A DNA stretch of 64,000 bases. Source: Sthenelais limicola. Its lineage: Eukaryota; Annelida; Polychaeta; Phyllodocida; Sigalionidae. The position numbers and the translations under genes were made by a program. Shown in pieces: positions 1 to 12,957 of this stretch. Within the stretch, counting starts at the first letter, position 1. The number at the start of each line of letters is the position of its first letter. The notes beneath the pieces were generated by a model. It was not told the origin of the DNA. It was given only the letters and a program-made list of their open reading frames with translations, and ran no database searches. Where the stretch lies: contig OW804102.1 in the NCBI GenBank assembly GCA_942159475.1, positions 23,502,684 through 23,566,683 of the forward strand, written 5' to 3'.

Positions 1-348
1 GGAGAATGAGTCACAAGTCGCAAATAAAGGATTTTGAGATATCATCATATTGAAAAGATGTGATCAAGCTAATTCCAATGATAGTATACAGTACGACGTC
101 TATTAAGTATTTCTATATTTTAAGTTAGACATTTGTACTTTTGAAAAAATAGGTTGGAATATTTCTGGATGGACATTTACTAGTAAAGTAGCTAAATATA
201 CTTTAGTTAGTAAATTTATGTGTTCATGCTGCAAGCAGGGTTAAGCACCCCAAAAATGAAAACATTCCCACAAAGACATCTTGTGAATTAATCACTTTGA
301 ATAATATAAATTTTGTGACTTGTGACTCATTTTTCTATATCACATCAC
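1..348. repeat. MITE family M3, left end cut by window edge
   Basis: The copy opens inside its left inverted repeat (GAGAATGAGTCACAAGTCGC) and closes with the reverse complement (CTTGTGACTCATT...ATCACATCACAT). The interior is shared with the complete copy at 5740-6145, for example the GATATCATCATAT and ACTAGTAAAGTAGCTAAATATAC blocks. It has no coding capacity, so it is a non-autonomous DNA transposon copy. Confidence 0.75.
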
Positions 349-3069
349 ATTTATGTACCCTACCTACTATAACTTCCCTCAACTAACCCTTCAGCTCCCG
401 ATGTCTAGCTTACATATAATAAATAGACCAAATTTCCCGATGACGGCCTCAAGATTCCCTGTTTTACAAACAGTTGCAGCAATTTCAGTGAGGGAGTGTA
501 GCGAATTCACACAATCACATAGCCCAAGTGTAATATGGAACTTGGATATCACCCGAGGGTAATGTTGTATTTATTATACCTTCCCAATATCTATATAGTG
601 AGAAAACACTGTGAATTGTGTTGAAATTATTGGGGGAACTGTGGTTAAATCCTCATGTGTGGTTAACGTGTGACATACAAGCCATACCAAACACTGTATG
701 TGGTATGAGCGCGTGCCAATGCTGTACCTTATGTGAAATTAAATTTGCATATGAAAATGTTCATTGTCCTGAATAAAATATATCTAAATCTAAAATCTAA
801 TCTAAAATGAAGTCACAATGTTGTCTACTGTATATTAGTTGACAATGTGTCTTCTTGACTTCTGTGGAGTTGTCCAGGTCTATACTGCTACACCTAATTA
901 CTATACAGTGTGGCAAGGAGTGAAGCAGACGGAAGACCAGCAAGTAATGAACTTTCTGTTGTTTATTTGGTACAACCAGTACTTAGATTTAACCCATTGT
1001 TTACTTTTGCCCCACTGGTGGGCAGTGGGCTGGGCCTTGGGGGACTCCCGTCCTTGACGACCATAGCAACCCAGCTTAAAATCTCCAACTTTCCCCCTCG
1101 ATTTCTTAAAGTATAGATAATTGTGGGCAAAACGGAACATGTAACTGCAATGTATGAACAATACTTGATATATCCATGTAAGATCATAGCATTTTGACCC
1201 GTTTATGTATGGTTTCAAAGGGGTTGAAAACAGGTATTTTAGCATTATCGTCTATGGAACTCAGCTGTTGTATTCACCCGAGTGCTTGCCGCCGATCGTA
1301 GAGCCACCTGTAAATACCTGGATTCTCGTCTCAAAGAATCCACTACCCGTTCATGTCACACACTACATTGTCTCCTTATTTTCCCATCCATTCATCTGAT
1401 TAAATAGGTGCGCACCAATTCCAACTTTAGCGCCAACTTAAGTAGTTGGCGGAAAACATTGTCCGACAGTTATTTCACTACGCAGAAATTACAGCTACTT
1501 ACTGGCAGTGTCATGTCATGGAAAATCCAGCAACTGGGAAATGAATGCTAACTATAAGCCTAGCTGTACATACAGCCCATTCAAGTGAATGCCTATTCAC
1601 GCGTACACAGTAGCCAGGTAAAGGGTCAACGGTTCGGCTAAACATAATTCTAACCTTAATAGCTAACTCCACTAGGTGAAATCATTTTATTAATTTCTAA
1701 ATTATCAGTTTCTAGTTGAAATCGTTTTTTTCACAAAGCAACATTACAACATTATACATCGCAGGCCACAACCATGATGCCTGAGCGTCAGGGACTTTGA
1801 GAAGTTATGAGATATATGCAGATAACCAACTTTGCCATGTATACAAAGCCTGGGATCTATGCTAAGAAAGGGAACATTGTGTGTGAGAATTCCTACACGT
1901 TTTCCCCGTCCTTCGGTGGATAGGAATACACATTCCTAACAACATATTCTGGCTTTTACAAGTAATTCCCGCGAGTTGAATTAAATGGCGCTCACATTGT
2001 GCAACACAAACAGGAGTTCCCGCGTGAGTGTATGCATAAGGAAATGGTTAAAAACGAGGAAAATCGACAACCACAGGTAACAGTTTTTGTTGGAATAAAA
2101 GGTGTCCTGACAGCTCAAGATCCTTTTATGATTCAAGGAAAAAAACATTTATATAGAGTATTCTAAATGCCAACCCCCTTTCCCAAATCCCCAAATAACA
2201 AAACAGCACACTTGAAAAAATAAACTTACCCATATAGGCTAAACCTACCAGCTGGGAGTTTCACATAAGAACATTTATAGGTCTTTAAATGAAAACAAAA
2301 GAACCTTTTTACTTACAAGTGAGGGTAATTCCCACAACATAAACTACTCTTCAGCTTATACACCATGCCCCATTACAGAGAGAGGCAATGTGGGATGAAA
2401 TGAACATATTGTGTGTGGATGTCCCACCTATTGCCCCGCCCATGAAATGTACACTCATTAAGCGTGGGAGAATAATGAGACAGGAGGTTACAGTGTACAC
2501 CAATGGTAAGCCTCTGTGATGGCAATACCTAGGTAACTAAGTCAACTAATGCTCAATACTACCACTGGGTGAGGGGAGGGGGGAGGGGGCAGTGTGACAT
2601 GGTGTTAAGATGTGATTATGAGAAGTAGAGAAGAACACAGAAGGACCTGTGATCTTGTGTAGATCAGAAATAACATAGAGGCAGATCCCGACCAGTAGAC
2701 TTGCATAGAACAGTGCTATTGTAGTAGCATAATTAGCGATTGTGGAAATATCATAATAGTAAATGGGTGATAATTAATGACTGATATAAATATAATTAGG
2801 TTGAGCAATGTTACGTTATGTCACATAACAATATGTAGATGAGTAGTATCCTCTGGTGCTGGTCAAAGGTATTTATTTTAATTGCTCAAATAATTTGAGT
2901 AAATATATAAGTTTGTAATTTTTTTTACTTTTTAAACAAACTCATCTGCATATCTTCTAGACAGAACATACACATGGGCACTCTTTATTTATAATTTTTC
3001 ATTATGGAAGAATTCCAAAGGCCATTCTATGCTAAAAGTCACATATATAATCATTTGCCTATTTATCAC
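349..3069. other. Intergenic, no gene recognised
   Basis: AT-rich sequence with only short frames of up to 114 codons that lack recognisable motifs and overlap on both strands. A short G-rich run lies near 2570-2592. No RNA gene, long repeat or convincing exon was seen. Confidence 0.5.
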
Positions 3070-3313
3070 ACATTTTCTTCCATTCTTTTCCAACACATCT
3101 AAAAGTCATTTGACCAACATTTGGGAGGATCCTCTCTTATGATGACCTCATTTATTATCGCTCACCGGTGGCTCTTCTGCTTGACAGTTTCTACATCAAA
3201 TGTTTGTATCAACATATAACAGCAGCAGAATATCGATGAATTCAGTCCAATAAGTCATAATATGAGTAACTTTGGTAAGATTTGTTTTGTTATAATAGCT
3301 GAGAATGCAGCAT
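3070..3313 (+). repeat. MITE family M2, 5' end lost
   Basis: It carries the family signature CATCTAAAAGTCATTTGACC, the TTATTATCGCTCACCGG block, ATAACAGCAGCAGAATATCG, and ends in AGCTGAGAATGCAGC. These match the complete copy at 38402-38772. The left inverted repeat is not recognisable. Confidence 0.65.
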
Positions 3314-3994
3314 TCACTAGCTGCACATCCTAGTACTACAATCTGTTTTCTGAATTAACAGAAGAAGCTTAAATAATACTCCGCTCCAACAACTCAAGCG
3401 GTAACAATGTCCCTTACACAAGCTGTACAGAGATAATAACAATATTTATAGCACTCCATCCGGGTCAGATATAGGGGTGTTTCACAATGGGTTATTCATC
3501 CGATTGATTGATCATTCCTTTTAAATCTGGTGTTTTCAAAACAAGTGTTTTCCGGTGCTACTGTGGTAATTATAATGTAAGTCCTTCCTAAAACTTCAAT
3601 GTAAACGTGATCGACTTTCATAAATACTTCTTTGTTTGCACTGCAAGCTATTTGTTAATGATTTTGTGATTTCCCGTCAATAAACGACAGCCTGGAAGTT
3701 CCAGGAAATAATAATAATAATGATAATAACAATAAAAGCTGAAAATGCAGCTTACCCGACTTGTTTAGAAGGCACACAGATATGACAGACTTTACTGACA
3801 GTGTATGTGTCTAGGAACGACCCCAAAGCTCTATCTATCCTAGTGCAAAACAGTCAGATAAAACAAACTGATGTTTCATACGGACCTTCCTCAAGGATTT
3901 ACTTCTAATTTATACAAGATTCCGCGTGATAGCATTCAAATGGTCATATCCCCCTGCAGCACTCAACAGCAGTTTGTAAACATACTTCTTCTGG
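3314..3994. other. Intergenic, no feature seen
   Basis: AT-rich, with a short TAA/TGA-rich microsatellite-like stretch near 3706-3735. Nothing else is supportable. Confidence 0.4.
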
Positions 3995-4072
3995 ACACGC
4001 CCATCAACATACACGCCCATCAACATACACGCCCATCAACATACACGCCCATCAACATACACGCCCATCAAC
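3995..4072. repeat. 16-bp tandem repeat, about 4.9 copies
   Basis: The unit ACACGCCCATCAACAT repeats head to tail from 3995, and the last copy breaks off after ACACGCCCATCAAC. The copies are identical, which implies recent slippage. It makes a spurious 79-codon frame with a repeated HAHQHTRPSTYTPINI pattern. Confidence 0.9.
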
Positions 4073-4735
4073 TCAATAATCTCTGCACAGGGGCCTGTTG
4101 TATAAACTAAGGACAGGAATATTGTGTGGGGGAATTTCAAGGGTGTGAAAGTGTACTCACAGTATGATGTGGCTAGTATAAGGTCACCCATAATAAACCC
4201 TCAAAACTTAGTATGGCGTGTACTGAGTGACTTGTACTGTGATGTACTGTGATCACTTTATGTATTAATTAAATATAATTCAATTGAATATATAATTATT
4301 TGATGACATCAAGAAATAAAGTGTGCCTCTACTATTTATTAGCAGTTTTGCGATCTAGTATTTGGGGGACTGAGTTGGTCTAGTGGATAAGGGAGTTATA
4401 TACTGACATTCCTCAAGCATTAACCCCAGGTTTATACAAAATTCCAGCAGCGAATGATAGCCTTTTATATCCCCAGCACAACGCCAGTTTACACAGTTCT
4501 ACCAGGCATTTCCATCAACATAACTCCATATAAAATCTGTTGAGGCATTATGGTGGGCTTGCAGTGCTTGTGGCCAGGTGAATGATTGCCAATGACTAGG
4601 GCTATCTGAAGGCCTCCACCACAGTCGTGTATCACCGGGTAGTAGCCCCCAGTCCCTCCAGAGATGTATAGCCCCTGGAGACTCCCTCCCTCTCCAGCAC
4701 CGGGAGGGATACCCTTGCTGTACTGACACTGGAGC
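4073..4735. other. Intergenic, no gene recognised
   Basis: Mixed-composition DNA. A 76-codon minus frame at 4499-4729 has no recognisable motif. The GGGGCTATACATCTCTGG-type text around 4640-4690 is GC-richer than its surroundings but unassigned. Confidence 0.4.
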
Positions 4736-5090
4736 TGGATATGGTAGGGGATGAGGGAGGGGGGGGGGGGGGAATGAAGGGGGTGAGTGAGGGGGTTGAA
4801 GGGGTGAGAGAGCTGAAGGGGTGCGCGGGGGATGAGGATGGCTAATAGGGTGGGGGAGGCTGAGGTGGGAGGGGGTAGTGGGGAGGCTGAGGGTGGAGTG
4901 AAGGGGGGGGGTAATTAAGGGAGGCTGAGGGGTAGGGTAGGGTGGGGAGGCTGACGGGGTTGGTGATGGGATAGGGGAGGTTGAGGGGGTGGCTTCCGGG
5001 TGAGGAGGGGAAGTGGGGAGGCCGAGCGGTAGTGAAGGGGGAGGGAGGTTGCTGACGGGGGTGAGAGGCTGGGAAAGGAGTGGTGAGGAG
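4736..5090. repeat. G/A-rich low-complexity tract
   Basis: About 350 bp of degenerate GGGGAGGCTGAGG-like units with runs of up to 13 G. Proline-rich minus-strand frames here are by-products of this composition. One strand is almost pure purine, which could form triplex or G-quadruplex structures. Confidence 0.85.
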
Positions 5091-5739
5091 GTAAAATAAA
5101 TATAATTTCTTTAAACTTTGTAAACAAAAATTAATAATCAAAAGTTAAATATATGTCTATAACAATATCAGCAAATATCGAGCGATAATAGCATCTACTG
5201 GATGTTATATTTGACTGAATACACACAACTTATGGGGCTGTCTATCAATCATATATAAGGCACAGAGTGGCGGGGTATGTCTTCGTGAGAAAAAACAAGC
5301 AACTGTTTAATATATCTGAGCAACGGTACAGGCTGCTCCAGGGTTTGGATATGTAAATAGGTGGGCGTAGCCCTTACGTAATACCCATGGCTTAGCATGT
5401 ATAAGTAGACTTGCACAGTCCTAGCTAGTTAAGTATAATTAGCGATTTTAAGTAATGAGATAATAGGTGATAACTAATATAAATATAATGAGGTTACACA
5501 ATGTTACGTAATGTTACATAACATAGGTATGTAGTAATGGGTACCCTCTCAATGTCACAGTGTGACATAGGGTAAAGGGCTCTTTGAAATAAGCAAAAGA
5601 GGCGTAACATAACCTTGGATAGCATGTATATTGTACATATATATAACTCCTCTAATCAGATTCGTTTCTGGTTGGGACAACTCTAATCCCTTGGCTCAGT
5701 CCATAGTTCATTGAGTTCTGGTGGTCAGAAAATGTAGAG
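5091..5739. other. Intergenic, no feature seen
   Basis: AT-rich. Contains GCACAGTCCTAGC...AATTAGCGATT...TGTTACG text that also occurs near 2700-2830, so part of it is probably an old dispersed repeat. Confidence 0.4.
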
Positions 5740-6145
5740 TTGTGATGTGTTGCAGGAATATGAGTCACAATCGCAGAAAATGGATTTTGAGATATCATCA
5801 TATCTGAAAAGATGAGGTCAAGCCGATTCCAATGATGGTAAACATTAAGGCATCTAATAAGTATTTCTATATTTTAAGTTTCATATTTCTATTTTTGAAA
5901 AAAAGAAGTTTGCAATATAATATATCTGGATGAACAATTGCTAGTAAAGAAGCTAAATATACTCCCTAGGATGACTTTAGAAATGCATGAATATATTTAA
6001 TACATATTCTTGAAATTCGATACCTGTATTCATTCTACTAGCATCTCCAAGAACTCCAGAAATGAAAACTTTCTAAGCAAGGGTTCTTGTGAATAATTTA
6101 AAGTTTTGCGACTTGTGACTCATTCTCCTGAAACACATCACAATT
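5740..6145. repeat. MITE family M3, complete copy
   Basis: It opens with TGTGATGTGTTGCAGGAATA and ATGAGTCACAATCGC, and closes with the inverted counterpart GCGACTTGTGACTCATTCTC, CTGAAACACATCACAA. The ends form about 35 bp of near-perfect inverted repeat around a roughly 330-bp AT-rich core with no reading frame. This is the reference copy for the family in this window. Confidence 0.88.
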
Positions 6146-6696
6146 AACAGCTCATTTGGGTTTTGTAAAGACTATACATGGTATTGCGATGATGAAAAGG
6201 AAATCTGTTACCATCTTGCACTGTCCAACCATTTATTAATTGTGCCATTACTCAAGAGAATGGGTCAGGGCTTATTGTACATGTTCTTAAGTCCAGATCC
6301 ATTACACTCCGGGTATTTAGGGAGTTGTCAGTAGGTCTAGGAGGAGGTGATTTACATGACTGCACTACAAGCACATCCGGATAAGGCCCCACCGTGTCCA
6401 TCGTACACCCCCTCTTCTGAGTGAATGGACACTGCATATATTAGGAGGCCAACGACCTGGTACATTGTGAGACAAGGTGATAGAACAGAGGGCAGGGAAT
6501 AACTTAGATTACTATTATGAGCGTCAGATCGCCTATGCAATGTATCAAGACAGTGGTAGTGTACAAATTATAGACTTAAGGTCAGGTAATGACCATGAGC
6601 CCTGTAGGGTGCATTAGCATTCACTTAATGCATCACTAGGATGTATAGTATATCTCATATAGCATGGGTCGTCAGTAAAAGGTAGGATTGTATCCG
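6146..6696. other. Intergenic, no feature seen
   Basis: Two overlapping minus-strand frames of 61-62 codons show no family motif. No repeat family was recognised. Confidence 0.4.
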
Positions 6697-7032
6697 TTAA
6701 AGATGCATTCTCAACTATTTACAACAAAATCTTACAAACAAATTACATAAGGCATAGGACTGAATTTACCAATATTCAGCCACTGATATATATTCATAAA
6801 CAAATTTGAAATTGAATCAGAAAACAGAGAACGATCGCCAATGAGAGATGGCAAATAAAACTACCATAGGAGGGAATTTGGGCAGGCCTCTGAGGTATAA
6901 ATGTGGACTTTTATTGAACCCTTCAACAAAAGTCCTCCAAATTCCTGGTCAAATCACATTTAGATGAACTGGAAATTCAAAGAGTTGAAATCTTTAGTTT
7001 TTGGGAGACGTGAACTGAGAGTGAATCTTTAA
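6697..7032 (-). repeat. MITE family M2, reverse orientation
   Basis: It reads from TTAAAGATGCATTCTCAACT to AACTGAGAGTGAATCTTTAA, so both inverted ends are present though diverged. The interior matches the reverse complement of the 38402-38772 copy (for example AAAGTCCTCCAAATTCCTGG, GGTCAAATCACATTTAGATG). Confidence 0.75.
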
Positions 7033-7429
7033 TATTCCAGCTCTCTTGATAGACTATAGTTGATGACGGCTTGTGTGTGCACTAAACATCCGTGTGGTGG
7101 GGGTAAGAGGTAATCTCTCCAGTACAAGCGCTAAGTAAGGATGATAAGCTGCTGTTTAACTTATCTCAGATGGACGCTACCTTATCGCATTGCACCAAGC
7201 AGGTCCAACAATCTGTTAATGCATCATACTTGTTTATGAATCTTTTAAACAACGTTTGACCAAAATCACGGTCAATAGTCAATGGTGTGTATTGGTGTTC
7301 AGTGTAGAGAATCAGGGGCTGGTTGCATTTATAAGCTAAGGAAAGGAAATATGTGTATGGGAATTCCTACACTTTTCCCCCTTACTTCAGTGTGTAGGAA
7401 TGACATTCCTTACCCATCATTCCGTGCAT

Positions 7430-7790
7430 AGCTGGAAACCTTTCAGGATTTTCAGCAGGAGGAGGGAGAACAGGAGGAGGCAAGAAGGGGAGTGAGAAGG
7501 AAGAGGAAGATGGAGGGAGGGGGAGGAGTGAGGGAGGCGAAAGAGAGAGGAAGACGAGACGAGGAGCAAGAAGATAGATGCAAGAGGAGGGGGAATGGGG
7601 GTAAGGGGAAGAGGGGGCAAGAGGGGAGAAGGGAGGGCAGGAGGGGTAGGGTGAAGGAGAGAAGAGGAGGCGAGAGAAGGAAGAGGAGTAGCAGCTTGGA
7701 GGGAGGAGGAAGAGGTGTGTGACAGGAGGAAGAGGACTGGGGAAGGAGGTGAAGGAGATAAAGAAAGAAAGGACACAGAGGTAATGTAAG
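7430..7790. repeat. Purine-rich (GGA)n-like tract
   Basis: A long G/A-only stretch on the plus strand made of degenerate AGGAGG and GAGAGG units. Long serine/proline/leucine-rich minus frames and arginine/glycine-rich plus frames across it come from the composition and are not genes. Confidence 0.85.
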
Positions 7791-7949
7791 GAAAACAAAA
7801 TCAGCATGAAGACGTCGGGGAAGGACGAATGGATGATGAGAAGGTTAAACTTGAAATGGGAGAAGGTTCCACAAATGGCTTGCGGCAATGGACTAAGATT
7901 ACATTTGTCTGAGCTGGCCTTCAGCCTTGCTCAGGTCTCTCACACCAAG

Positions 7950-8130
7950 TATGGTATGGTGAACTTGACCTTTTCCTCCTTATTAAAACTCGGATTAATG
8001 GTCTGTTGGGGTAATTCAAAACTTCAGAACTTTTTTTGACACCTATCAAACAGGAAAAGTAAGTTCAAAGAACGGTTTCACATAACCGAAAATTTATTTT
8101 GAATCAACGCAATACCAAACAAATTCATAT
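7950..8130. repeat. Dispersed repeat, copy 1 of a local pair
   Basis: The text TTAAAACTCGGATTAATGG ... CAAACAGGAAAA ... GAATCAACGCAATACCAAAC recurs in diverged form at about 8740-8920. The GAATCAACGCAATACCAA block is also found in M1 copies, so this is probably a rearranged M1 relative. Confidence 0.5.
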
Positions 8131-8376
8131 ATATGATTAATACTTCCCTTTTCTCAACTTTAGTATAGTTTAATTGGCACTACACACTTTGTTACACCCC
8201 GACCCATATATCGGCCATATTGAAAAGGTTCAGCTCTCTAGATTAAATAAATCTGGCTAAGAATGATATATGATACATTCTCTCACTCTGTCGTTTACAA
8301 TGGGAATTATTCGGGAGGATTGGTGAAGGCAAAGTGTACATTTTCTTATATTCAATCCAATATTTCCCTCCCACTC

Positions 8377-8430
8377 CCCCCTCCTTCCCCCTCCCCCCCC
8401 CCCCCCCACCCCACCATCCATCACCACCCA
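8377..8430. repeat. C-rich run
   Basis: CTCCCCCCTCC followed by about 15 consecutive C and CCACC units. The proline-rich frames across it are low-complexity artefacts. Confidence 0.8.
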
Positions 8431-8739
8431 GACCTCCTTCTGTTGTTGCCAACTTATTGCTACACATTAGCTTTGATTGGAGCACAAGTGTGATTATTCC
8501 CCGTTCCATTCGCCAAGTTGAAAAGTCAATTAGTCCCCAGTCCCCACCTTACCACTCTCCTCACGCTCCCCTCTCAAATCCTTCTCTCCTCCTTCTTTAG
8601 TTCCTTACTGCCTTGGAAGAGTGATGGCAATACAATAATGTGGGTTATCAAGGGTCGGTTTCGCCAATCGGTGTAATTTAGGCTATTATCAAGTTTTGAT
8701 ACACATTTTTGATACATACCATTATATACAAATGATTTC

Positions 8740-8920
8740 AAATGGTATGGTGGACCTATTTCTCGTTGTTAAAACGCAGATTAGTAATATGCTGAGCGGG
8801 TTTAAAACTTGTAAGATTGTTTTTCAACACCTATAAAACAGGAAAACGCGATTTATGATACAGTTCAATGTAACCAACACAGATTCTATTGAATCAACCC
8901 TATAACAAATATACCCAGAT
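8740..8920. repeat. Dispersed repeat, copy 2 of a local pair
   Basis: Diverged counterpart of 7950-8130: GTTAAAACGCAGATTAGTAA, TTTTTCAACACCTATAAAAC, AGGAAAA, ATTGAATCAACCCTATAAC. Same orientation as copy 1, about 790 bp away. Confidence 0.5.
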
Positions 8921-9347
8921 GGAGCTTTATATATGTGTAAATTTGGTGAAAGGTCGATTTGAAAGAATCGTTATCATTTTCCAACCCACCTTAGTAGAAC
9001 TTATTAAATGTATCTAGAGCTTCCGATTGTACTTTCCCTGGCGATTTCAACTCCTCCTATATGAGTACATTATGAGTGTTTAAATTAACTGACGGTGCTA
9101 TGTATCATGAAACAGAAGTTATTATATTATTTGTGTTATAATTTGTTTAATAACGTAATAACTTGTTTTATATCTTGTTATTACTTATTAGACAGTCACT
9201 CAGACACATCTAAACAGTTGGTCAATATTTTATGTTTGATCCCTTTTTCATGGTTGAAAAAAAGCTTTGCAATCCTGGGTCTGGTTAGATCCCTAAAATC
9301 TGAAAACAATCCTACAAAGAGACCTTGTCTGAAATATATATTGATTT

Positions 9348-9480
9348 AGCGACTTATAAGTCGCAAAATAAATATTTCTTCAAATGTGATGGTCTCACAA
9401 AATGCATTTCTTTGGACACTGCGTATTTCAGTTTGTGTTCCGGCTCATATGACTCATTGTTCTGAAAGACATAACATATA
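9348..9480. repeat. MITE family M3, short derivative
   Basis: GCGACTTATAAGTCGC at the left is a palindrome. GGCTCATATGACTCATTGTT and CTGAAAGACATAACAT at the right match the M3 right end. Only about 130 bp remains, so the interior is mostly deleted or rearranged. Confidence 0.5.
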
Positions 9481-9721
9481 TATAACAGTTCTCTCTGCTG
9501 TAGTTGGGAAGGCTACAGGGAGCGGCACACTCAGTGGTATAGCCAAATCCCCAATAGTCAGCTGAAGGGGTGGCAATAGAAAAACCCAATTAATTTAGTT
9601 TGCACAACACGGGAGTCATCCATCATCTGCTCTTGGCATCCCAATTTAGGATTTGAAGTTGTGGGACAGTGCGGTGAGGAGGGGAGGATTCCACGCCTGA
9701 TTTGTGCAATTCTCTACATGG

Positions 9722-9960
9722 CTCAAGTTGCCCTTAAATGTATATTTTGCCTTCACCAATCCTCTCAAATAACCGCATTTAAGCCAGAAATGAGCTTCAA
9801 AATTCAACTCCATATAACTGAATAGATTTGTTGAATGAATACAATACTAAACATACTCAGATGTATCTAGTATTGATTATTCTTCGATCAAATTTAGCAG
9901 AAATTACAAAATGTGTAGAGCTACCGATTGTACATCTTTTGACGATCTGACCCACATATT
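9722..9960 (+). repeat. MITE family M1, near-complete copy
   Basis: It has the GCCTTCACCAATCCTCTCAA core, the TAGTATTGATTATTCTTCG block, and ends with ATTGTACATCTTTTGACGAT, CTGACCCA. The left inverted repeat is diverged. There is no reading frame. Confidence 0.7.
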
Positions 9961-9974
9961 ATGAACGAGGGGTG

Positions 9975-10330
9975 GCTGGTGTAGTGACATACTGGCACTC
10001 GCGGGAGGCGGGGAGTGGGAGGAGAGGGAGAGGGGGGGGGGCAAAGGAGGGAGGAGAGGTAGAGGTAGAGGGATAGGGAGTAGCGAGAGGCCCGGAAGAG
10101 AGGGAGGGAGAGAGCAAGGAGAAGGAGAGGACGGAAGCATGATAGGGAGAAGGAGGGGAATGAGAGAGGATGAGAGACGGGAAGAGAAAGGGAAGCAAAG
10201 GGAAGTGAGGGAGAGAGGAAAAGGGACAGTGGCGGAAGAGAAGGAAGGGGAGAATGTGGGGGAAGAACAGTGGAAGATTGGGAGGAAGTGTGGGAGATGG
10301 GAGAATACGAAGGGGAGGAGATGAGAAGGC
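9975..10330. repeat. Purine-rich low-complexity tract
   Basis: A degenerate GGGAGAGG array on the plus strand. The long serine/proline/leucine-rich minus frames (up to 145 codons) are composition artefacts. Confidence 0.85.
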
Positions 10331-10714
10331 GGGGAGCAAAATTAAAACTTGCAAGCACTTTGATTTAAATTCTGCAGCAGCTGTGGCTGTCGTCTAAACT
10401 ACATATAAACGAGCCTGATGTGACGGAATGATGTATAGGTCTGTGGAGATGCTGGTTCATGGGTGACATCATTCACCACTCGACAAACTATTTAGTAATG
10501 ACGTTTAGATCTATAGGTGCTTTCCAAACGTGAGGAAATATCCTGGAAGTCGGGGAAGTGTTGGTAATAGTGAAAACTAGTTAGTTGTGACAGGTAATGG
10601 TTCTTAATTACAAGAGATCATAATATTCAAGGCAGGCCAAGAGTAGGGTCTCGCATTCTGTTAGCGAGTTTCCTCTCCTCAAACTATAACATTGAAAGTG
10701 GCTGAATGCTACTG

Positions 10715-11093
10715 ATAGGGGATTTGCATGTATCACTGCGCATGTCTATTACAGTGCATGCTGGGATTGATTCAGTTTGAATCTCACATACAAATATTTT
10801 GTAACATCTTTATTGAGAATTGCAAGGATATGTTCACCAATATCATAACTTGTAGAAAGGATCTATAAAAAAATCAAATCCAAGATGGGAAACTCTTGTT
10901 TTATTAAATCAACGAGAATACACTCATTGATTGAATCATGTAAAACACATGACTATTTATACATGAGATTACTGTTAAATATGGATGCTGAACATTACAT
11001 GTTTCCTATAGCTTTTGCACTGACATTTTGGAAATCAAGGTCATGATTCCATGTGAATCCAGATGCGAGATGGTGGACCTGCAAATCCCCTAT
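10715..11093. repeat. MITE family M4, complete copy with 14-bp TIRs
   Basis: Starts ATAGGGGATTTGCA and ends with its exact reverse complement TGCAAATCCCCTAT. The interior is shared with the copies at 42847 and 55351: CGCATGTCTATTACAGTGCA, the CCAAGATGGGAAA block, and ATGCTGAACATTACATG. It has no coding capacity. It is the longest complete copy (379 bp) and the reference for the MITE that the Ngaro element entered. Confidence 0.85.
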
Positions 11094-12770
11094 TGCCCCC
11101 CCCCACCACCACCACCACAACCACCGCCTAAACTTCGCCATCTGACGTCTCGTCATGAATACATCAATGTCTAACCAATGTTTCCTATCTCCAAATGTAC
11201 TCAACCTTAAAAATATCAGATTCACCAATTATTAATGTCCGAAAGTCAGAATCAGTAATTGACTATTAGGCAGTTTCCAATCAGTCCCAGCATAATTGAA
11301 TCACACGAGAATGCAATCTATCAATATGTACATATACTTTTCTAATTTAAAGTGAAAGTAGCCAAGTCTATAATAAGGAATAATCATGTGTCCGTGAGGT
11401 AAACCTGGCTTCTGTGGTACATGCAAGATTTTATTTTATTAAACACCGACCAAAGTCGAAATCAGAATAATTATGATATTTTCTCAATTTAGTTTTTTTT
11501 TAAAGTTAAGTTACAGGAGTAGCTTTGGGGGTTTTGATTCTTCTCGATTTTTAGTGTTTTGATGGACAAAAATCAGGTCTTGTGTGTACATTTCCATCAC
11601 ATGTTTTATTCTATACACCGAGGCTAACCGCTTGGGAAAGGGGTTCCAATTGCCTTTCGGATCAAATCAATTTCAGAAAATCGTTAATAATGTCCTTAAA
11701 GAACGAGGTAATCGGTCATATTTTTGTTGGAAGTTAAGATAGAGAGACAAGAGGTTAATCATCAGGCCTTCCTGATACACGTGGCCTGGGATACGTGCCT
11801 TCTTTCTTTCATTCGAGTTTCAAAATTAATTGGCCTCCCATATCATCTATAGACGATCACACCAGTGATTTTAAGTTGGGACTAAAATCTATCTTTTTAT
11901 TATGTAAGGTGATCAAATATACAGGTAAAGAGATTGTATTTTTCTTTTCTTTTTCGTCCATTGTAAACGTTTAGACTTATAGTGATAGTGTACAATATTG
12001 TATTGTATGATATAAGATATGTTTTACGATATAACATGATATGAACCATGCGATGTATCTTAAAATATATGATAAGACAAATTCTTAAACAGTATGCTTG
12101 ACTATTCATGTTCCATAACAACCAGTTTTATCTTGTTAGTGGGAATCAGTGAGGAAATGTTTAAAAGAGGTTAATAGTAAATGTTTCCGATATGTTAAAC
12201 CCATAATTATTACATATAACACCCTTATATGACACTAGTTCTACTATGTTTTTTTATAAAACACCCCCTGATCGGTTATTGAAATAGGCCAACAGAAGAC
12301 ATGGATCACATCCCTGATGTGCCTTTAATATGATTTATAAGTAGTGACAGTAGCCTACAGTCAGGAAATACGAAACTAATTCTTCAAATTTAATTGGCCT
12401 CAAAATCCTATCTACAGATGGACCGACAAGTAATTTTAAGTTCGAACAGAGAGTTCCCTTTTTTATTATGTAAGGCGAACAAATATGCTAGTGACAATAT
12501 TGCAATATCTTACAGTGATAATAAAAATGAGACTGGATTGGTTTTATAGATAGGCTAATGATGTTCAATCAATCTCTCATGAACATAAAAAGTTTTCTTT
12601 TCGCATGAGTAATGTTGGTAGTGTTGTTATTTATCATAGAATCTGCGCGAAATCTAACTCATCCTAGTCTTTTTGACACATTGGTGTTAATTAAACAGTT
12701 ATGATAATATTATTTTTGCATCAGTTTGTAAATGTTCTTGGTCTTGGTAAATGTTTCCTCATATTCCTCC
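11094..12770. other. Intergenic, no gene recognised
   Basis: AT-rich. Two partly similar blocks occur (AATTGGCCTCCCATATCATC, TATAGACGATC near 11828 and AATTGGCCTCAAAATCCTAT near 12392, each followed by CAG/TTTTAAGTT and TTTTTATTATGTAAGG), so a diverged dispersed repeat spans parts of it. No exon or RNA gene was seen. Confidence 0.45.
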
Positions 12771-12957
12771 CTAATTCTATCAAATTACCCTAATATAAGA
12801 CAGAAATAAGGTTCACAATAGAGTTCAACACAAACAAACATATTGATTGACCCAACACAACACCAAATATACGCTGATACACAGAATATTTATCATTTTC
12901 AGGCTGACATAGCATAATTTACTGAATGTGTAAAGCTGCCGGTTGGGATTTTCTGAA
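12771..12957 (+). repeat. MITE family M1, fragment
   Basis: AATATAAGACAGAAATAAGG, the CAACACAACACCAAATATAC block and GAATGTGTAAAGCTGCCGGT follow the M1 order. Both terminal inverted repeats are lost or degraded. Confidence 0.55.

Noticed and set aside
3995..4072. CRISPR-like array
   Set aside because: The 16-bp units are directly contiguous with no spacers, and the genome is eukaryotic.
7382..7888. 168-codon minus frame
   Set aside because: Mostly encoded by the GGA-rich tract, with no recognisable family.
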